Assembly (NCBI GenBank): GCA_900553935.1
Contig: USFK01000071.1
Location: 1 to 7,251, forward strand
Length of the DNA: 7,251 bases
Source of the DNA: an uncultured Collinsella sp.
GTDB taxonomy: Bacteria; Actinomycetota; Coriobacteriia; Coriobacteriales; Coriobacteriaceae
Reading direction: 5' to 3'
The notes beneath the pieces were generated by a model. It had not been told where the DNA came from. It saw only the letters and a list, made by a program, of their open reading frames with translations, and did no database searches. Numbering within the stretch: position 1 is the stretch's first letter; the number at the start of each line of letters is the position of its first letter. The position numbers and the translations under genes are program-made. This document shows, one piece after another, positions 4,644-7,251 of the stretch.

Positions 4644-4674
4644 ATGTGACAAAGGGACTGCCCCCTCGTCACAT
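4644..4674. repeat. Palindromic repeat copy 3 (degenerate)
   Basis: Matches copy 1 at 26 of 29 core positions (4645-4673). The three changes, all in the right arm or loop, leave A-C mismatches in the stem, so it looks like a decaying copy in the same orientation. With copy 1 it brackets the small-gene region. Confidence 0.8.
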
Positions 4675-4701
4675 TCTAAATATTGCCTTTACGTGTTGAT
4701 A

Positions 4702-4744
4702 CACACGGTGTGCAATAATACTCGCACTGTGCAATAGCGCACAG
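4702..4744 (+). promoter_or_regulatory. Promoter and operator region of the second tetR
   Basis: An extended -10, TGC plus AATAAT (TG at 4711-4712, box 4714-4719), is the best promoter call; no strong -35 was found at normal spacing. Around it are CACAC-G-GTGTG (4702-4712, perfect) and CTGTGC-AATAGC-GCACAG (4727-4744, perfect 6-bp arms). TGTGCAATA occurs twice (4709-4717 and 4728-4736), 19 bp apart. These symmetric sites suggest autoregulation by the TetR protein encoded just downstream. Confidence 0.5.
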
Positions 4745-4765
4745 GCTGAGTAACAAGGAGGACGC

Positions 4766-5476
4766 TTGTCCCAGCTCGAGAAATGCGATCGCAGGTCCCT
4801 TCGCTCGCAGCGTGCCCTTCGCCAGGCACTTGCCAGCGAGCTTGCCGAAAGCGGCGACCTTTCGCGCATTAATGTCGCGTCGCTCACCGAGCGTGCTGGC
4901 CTTACGCGCCGCACGTTCTATTCGCACTATCGCGATATTCCCGACTTTATCAATCAAATCGAGGACGGCTTGCTGGCCGAGATCCGTGAGCGCATTGAGC
5001 TCATCACCGCAGCTCAGCTGCCCGATCTCTATCACAACATCGATGAGCTCGAGCCGGCGCCCGGTTCGGTTGAGCTGCTGCGTTATCTTGCGGCCAACCG
5101 CGACTTAATCGGTGCGCTGCTGGGTCCGGGCGGCGACCAGGCCTTCATTAAAAGGATTATCGACACCGCGCGTGAGGCTGTGGTGCCGCGTGCGCAGACG
5201 GGCATTTTGGGCCTGGCGCTGGGCACGTTCTTTGACTACTACGTCACCTACGTCGTGAGCGCCGAGGTCGGCATGATTCAGCGCTGGTTTGAGCGTGGGC
5301 TCACCGAATCGCCCGAGGCCATGGCGCGCATTATGACGGTGCTCGCTTTTGTTCGTCCTGGTGACCTGTATGGCCAACCCATCGATATCAACGTGCCGGA
5401 ATACGGCATGAAGCTATTGAACTTGCAGCTCGAGGACGCGGCCGACACCGCCGCAACCGTCGAGTCCAACAACTAA
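4766..5476 (+). CDS. TetR-family regulator upstream of the activase gene
   Basis: A 236-residue TetR-like protein. The N-terminal helix (about 12-29) and the helix-turn-helix (about 34-56, with AGLTRRTFYSHYRDI) are clear. The C-terminal part (about 75-236) includes hydrophobic helices around LGLALGTFFDYYVTYVV, like the ligand domain of Firmicutes-type TetR regulators. The start is TTG 4766, four bases after a strong SD, AAGGAGG (4755-4761); no ATG in this frame lies at the right distance. The stop is 12 bases before the activase start, so the two are almost certainly one operon, and this protein probably senses a metabolite tied to the activase pathway. Palindromes over its promoter suggest autorepression. 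The ligand is unknown. Confidence 0.88.
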   Translation: MSQLEKCDRRSLRSQRALRQALASELAESGDLSRINVASLTERAGLTRRTFYSHYRDIPDFINQIEDGLLAEIRERIELITAAQLPDLYHNIDELEPAPGSVELLRYLAANRDLIGALLGPGGDQAFIKRIIDTAREAVVPRAQTGILGLALGTFFDYYVTYVVSAEVGMIQRWFERGLTESPEAMARIMTVLAFVRPGDLYGQPIDINVPEYGMKLLNLQLEDAADTAATVESNN

Positions 5477-5488
5477 GAGGAGAGACAG

Positions 5489-7251
5489 ATGAGCAAACTC
5501 GTCGAGGGCATCAAGGATCGTATGGTTGCTGCCGCACGCGAGGCCGCGCCCGCCGTGGTGAACGCCGCGCAGAAGGCCGCGACCGCGGCAGCCGAGAAAG
5601 TTGTCGAGGCAGTTGCCGATGCCAAGAACGCGGCAGGGGAGACGTCCATCGCTAGCGAGCCCGCCACCGCCGCTGAGCCCGTAGCCGCCGCCCACGCCCC
5701 CGAAGGCGCGATCTTCAACCCCGAGGCCGCCCGCGGCAACCTGCACCTGGGCATCGACGTAGGCTCCACCACCGTTAAGCTCGCCGTGCTCAACGACGAC
5801 AACCAGATCGTCTACGCCAAGTACCAGCGTCACCACACCGACGTCCGCGCTTGCGCCCGCGACCTGTTCGAGGGTGCTGCGACCGACGGCCCAGATGACC
5901 TGCGCCATTACCGGCTCGGGCGGCCTGCTGCTGTCCCAGTGGCTCGACCTGGAGTTTGTCCAGGAGGTCATCGCCAGCAAGCGTGCCGTCGAGACCCTCA
6001 TTCCGGCCACCGATGTCGCCATCGAGCTGGGCGGCGAGGACGCCAAGATCATCTACTTCGACAACGGCATCGAGCAGCGCATGAACGGCACCTGCGCCGG
6101 CGGTACGGGCGCGTTCATCGACCAGATGGCAACCCTGCTGCACACCGACGCGAGCGGCCTCAACGAGCTCGCGGCCAACGCCACCACCATCTATCCCATC
6201 GCTAGCCGTTGCGGCGTCTTTGCCAAGACCGATGTGCAGCCGCTCCTCAACGAGGGCGCCCGCCCCGAAGACGTGGCCGCCTCCATCTTCCAGGCCGTTG
6301 TGACCCAGACCATCTCGGGCCTGGCGTGCGGCCGTCCCATTCGCGGCAACGTCGCCTTCCTGGGCGGCCCGCTGCGGTATCTCTCCGAGCTGCGCCACCG
6401 CTTCTACCTCACGCTCAACCTGGACGAGGAGCATCGTATCGTGCCCCAAAACGCCCACCTGTTTGTGGCGAGCGGCGCCGCCATGGCGCACGAGTCCAAC
6501 AAGCTCAGCACGTTCCCGCAGCTCATCGAGGCTATCGACAGCTTAGGCGACACGCAGGGTGCCGAGGTCGAGCGCCTGGATCCGCTCTTTGCCACCGACG
6601 AGGACTTTGCTGAGTTCAAAACCCGCCACGACCAGGAAGTCGTCCGCAAGGGCAAGCTCGACGGCTACACCGGCCGCGTGTTCATTGGCATCGACGCCGG
6701 TTCCACCACCATGAAGGCCGCACTCGTGGGCGAGGACGGTCAGCTGCTGCACACCTGGTACGGCAACAACAACGGCGACATCCTAGGCACGGCCAAGGTC
6801 ATCATGGCCGATTTCTACAACCACATTCCCGCGGGCTGCACCATCGGCCACGTGACCACTACGGGCTACGGCGAGGCGCTGCTCATCGAGGCCCTCAAGG
6901 CCGATTCCGGCGAGATCGAGACCGTTGCGCACCTGCGCGGCGCCAAGGCATTCCTGCCCGGCGTCGAGTTTATCCTGGACATCGGCGGCCAGGACATGAA
7001 GTGCCTGCGCGTCAAGGACGGCGTGATTGAGCACATCATGCTCAACGAGGCCTGCTCGTCGGGCTGCGGCAGCTTTATCGAGAGTTTCGCTGTCTCCATG
7101 AACATGGACGTGCGCGCGTTCGCCGATGCCGCCATCCATGCCAAGGCCCCGGTCGACCTGGGCAGTCGCTGCACGGTCTTTATGAACTCGCGCGTCAAGC
7201 AGGCGCAAAAGGAAGGCGCGTCCATCGAAGACATCGCCGCAGGCCTGTGCT
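5489..7251 (+). CDS. Acyl-CoA dehydratase activase-like protein (two BcrAD/BadFG ATPase domains), apparent frameshift, 3' end outside window
   Basis: This belongs to the ASKHA ATPases related to HgdC, which use ATP to drive electrons into 2-hydroxyacyl-CoA dehydratases; larger multi-domain forms occur in anaerobes. ATG 5489 has SD GAGGAGAG (5477-5484). Residues 1-70 are Ala-rich (26 Ala). Domain 1 starts at about 86 with LGIDVGSTTVK. The frame changes between about 5880 and 5894, then is open from 5895 to the window end: AITGSGG, ELGGEDAK, NGTCAGGTGAF (Cys codon 6093-6095) and SRCGVF (6210-6212). Domain 2 begins IGIDAGSTTMK and has DIGGQD, EACSSGCGSF (Cys 7053, 7065) and SRCTVF (7170). The cysteines match the cluster-ligand positions of HgdC. 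Later dehydratase-like domains are expected but unseen. Apart from the shift the gene looks intact, so a sequence error is plausible. Confidence 0.88.

Noticed and set aside
3930..4674. CRISPR array or transposon ends
   Set aside because: The repeats are palindromic, irregularly spaced and diverged, with no uniform spacers, no transposase and no target-site duplication that I could see.
5414..6491. Long minus-strand frames opposite the activase gene
   Set aside because: High-GC coding sequence commonly leaves such frames open; the plus strand carries all family motifs.

Overview
The window looks like chromosome of a high-GC gut actinobacterium of the Coriobacteriia, most likely Collinsella or a close relative. 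This is an inference from codon use, from a long BcrAD/BadFG-type activase of a kind common in anaerobes, and from a short palindromic repeat that I recall as frequent in such genomes. Nothing was searched.

Layout, left to right. (1) 1-858: the 3' end of an ammonium transporter gene (amt, with an apparent frameshift near its 5' edge) and a PII protein gene (glnK), separated by a 108-base imperfect palindrome. (2) 861-2957: a TetR regulator and an MFS exporter, with two matching 21-bp operator-like palindromes and a terminator between them, a typical regulator-efflux pair. (3) 2958-3930: a Cof-type HAD phosphatase whose Shine-Dalgarno lies in the 3' arm of a near-perfect 21-bp hairpin. (4) 3931-4765: a mostly non-coding stretch with three related palindromic repeats and, between the second and third, a compact unit that looks like a type I toxin-antitoxin system. 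That unit has a 41-residue membrane-helix peptide with an arginine-rich tail, its own promoter, an SD-masking hairpin, and a convergent antisense promoter and RNA. (5) 4766-7251: a second TetR regulator, 12 bases ahead of a large two-domain 2-hydroxyacyl-CoA dehydratase activase-like gene that runs off the window and carries an apparent frameshift.

How the parts work together. Amt and GlnK form the usual ammonium uptake and gating pair, although this GlnK lacks the tyrosine that is normally nucleotidylylated. The first TetR probably represses the exporter. The second TetR probably controls itself and the activase as one operon. The most unusual part is 4308-4624. There the toxin mRNA and the antisense RNA start from inverted copies of the same -10 and leader sequence, so their 5' ends are similar rather than complementary, and the toxin mRNA's 5' leader can pair with its own 3' region.

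Two otherwise well-preserved genes each need one frame change, which points to assembly or sequencing errors as readily as to true pseudogenes.
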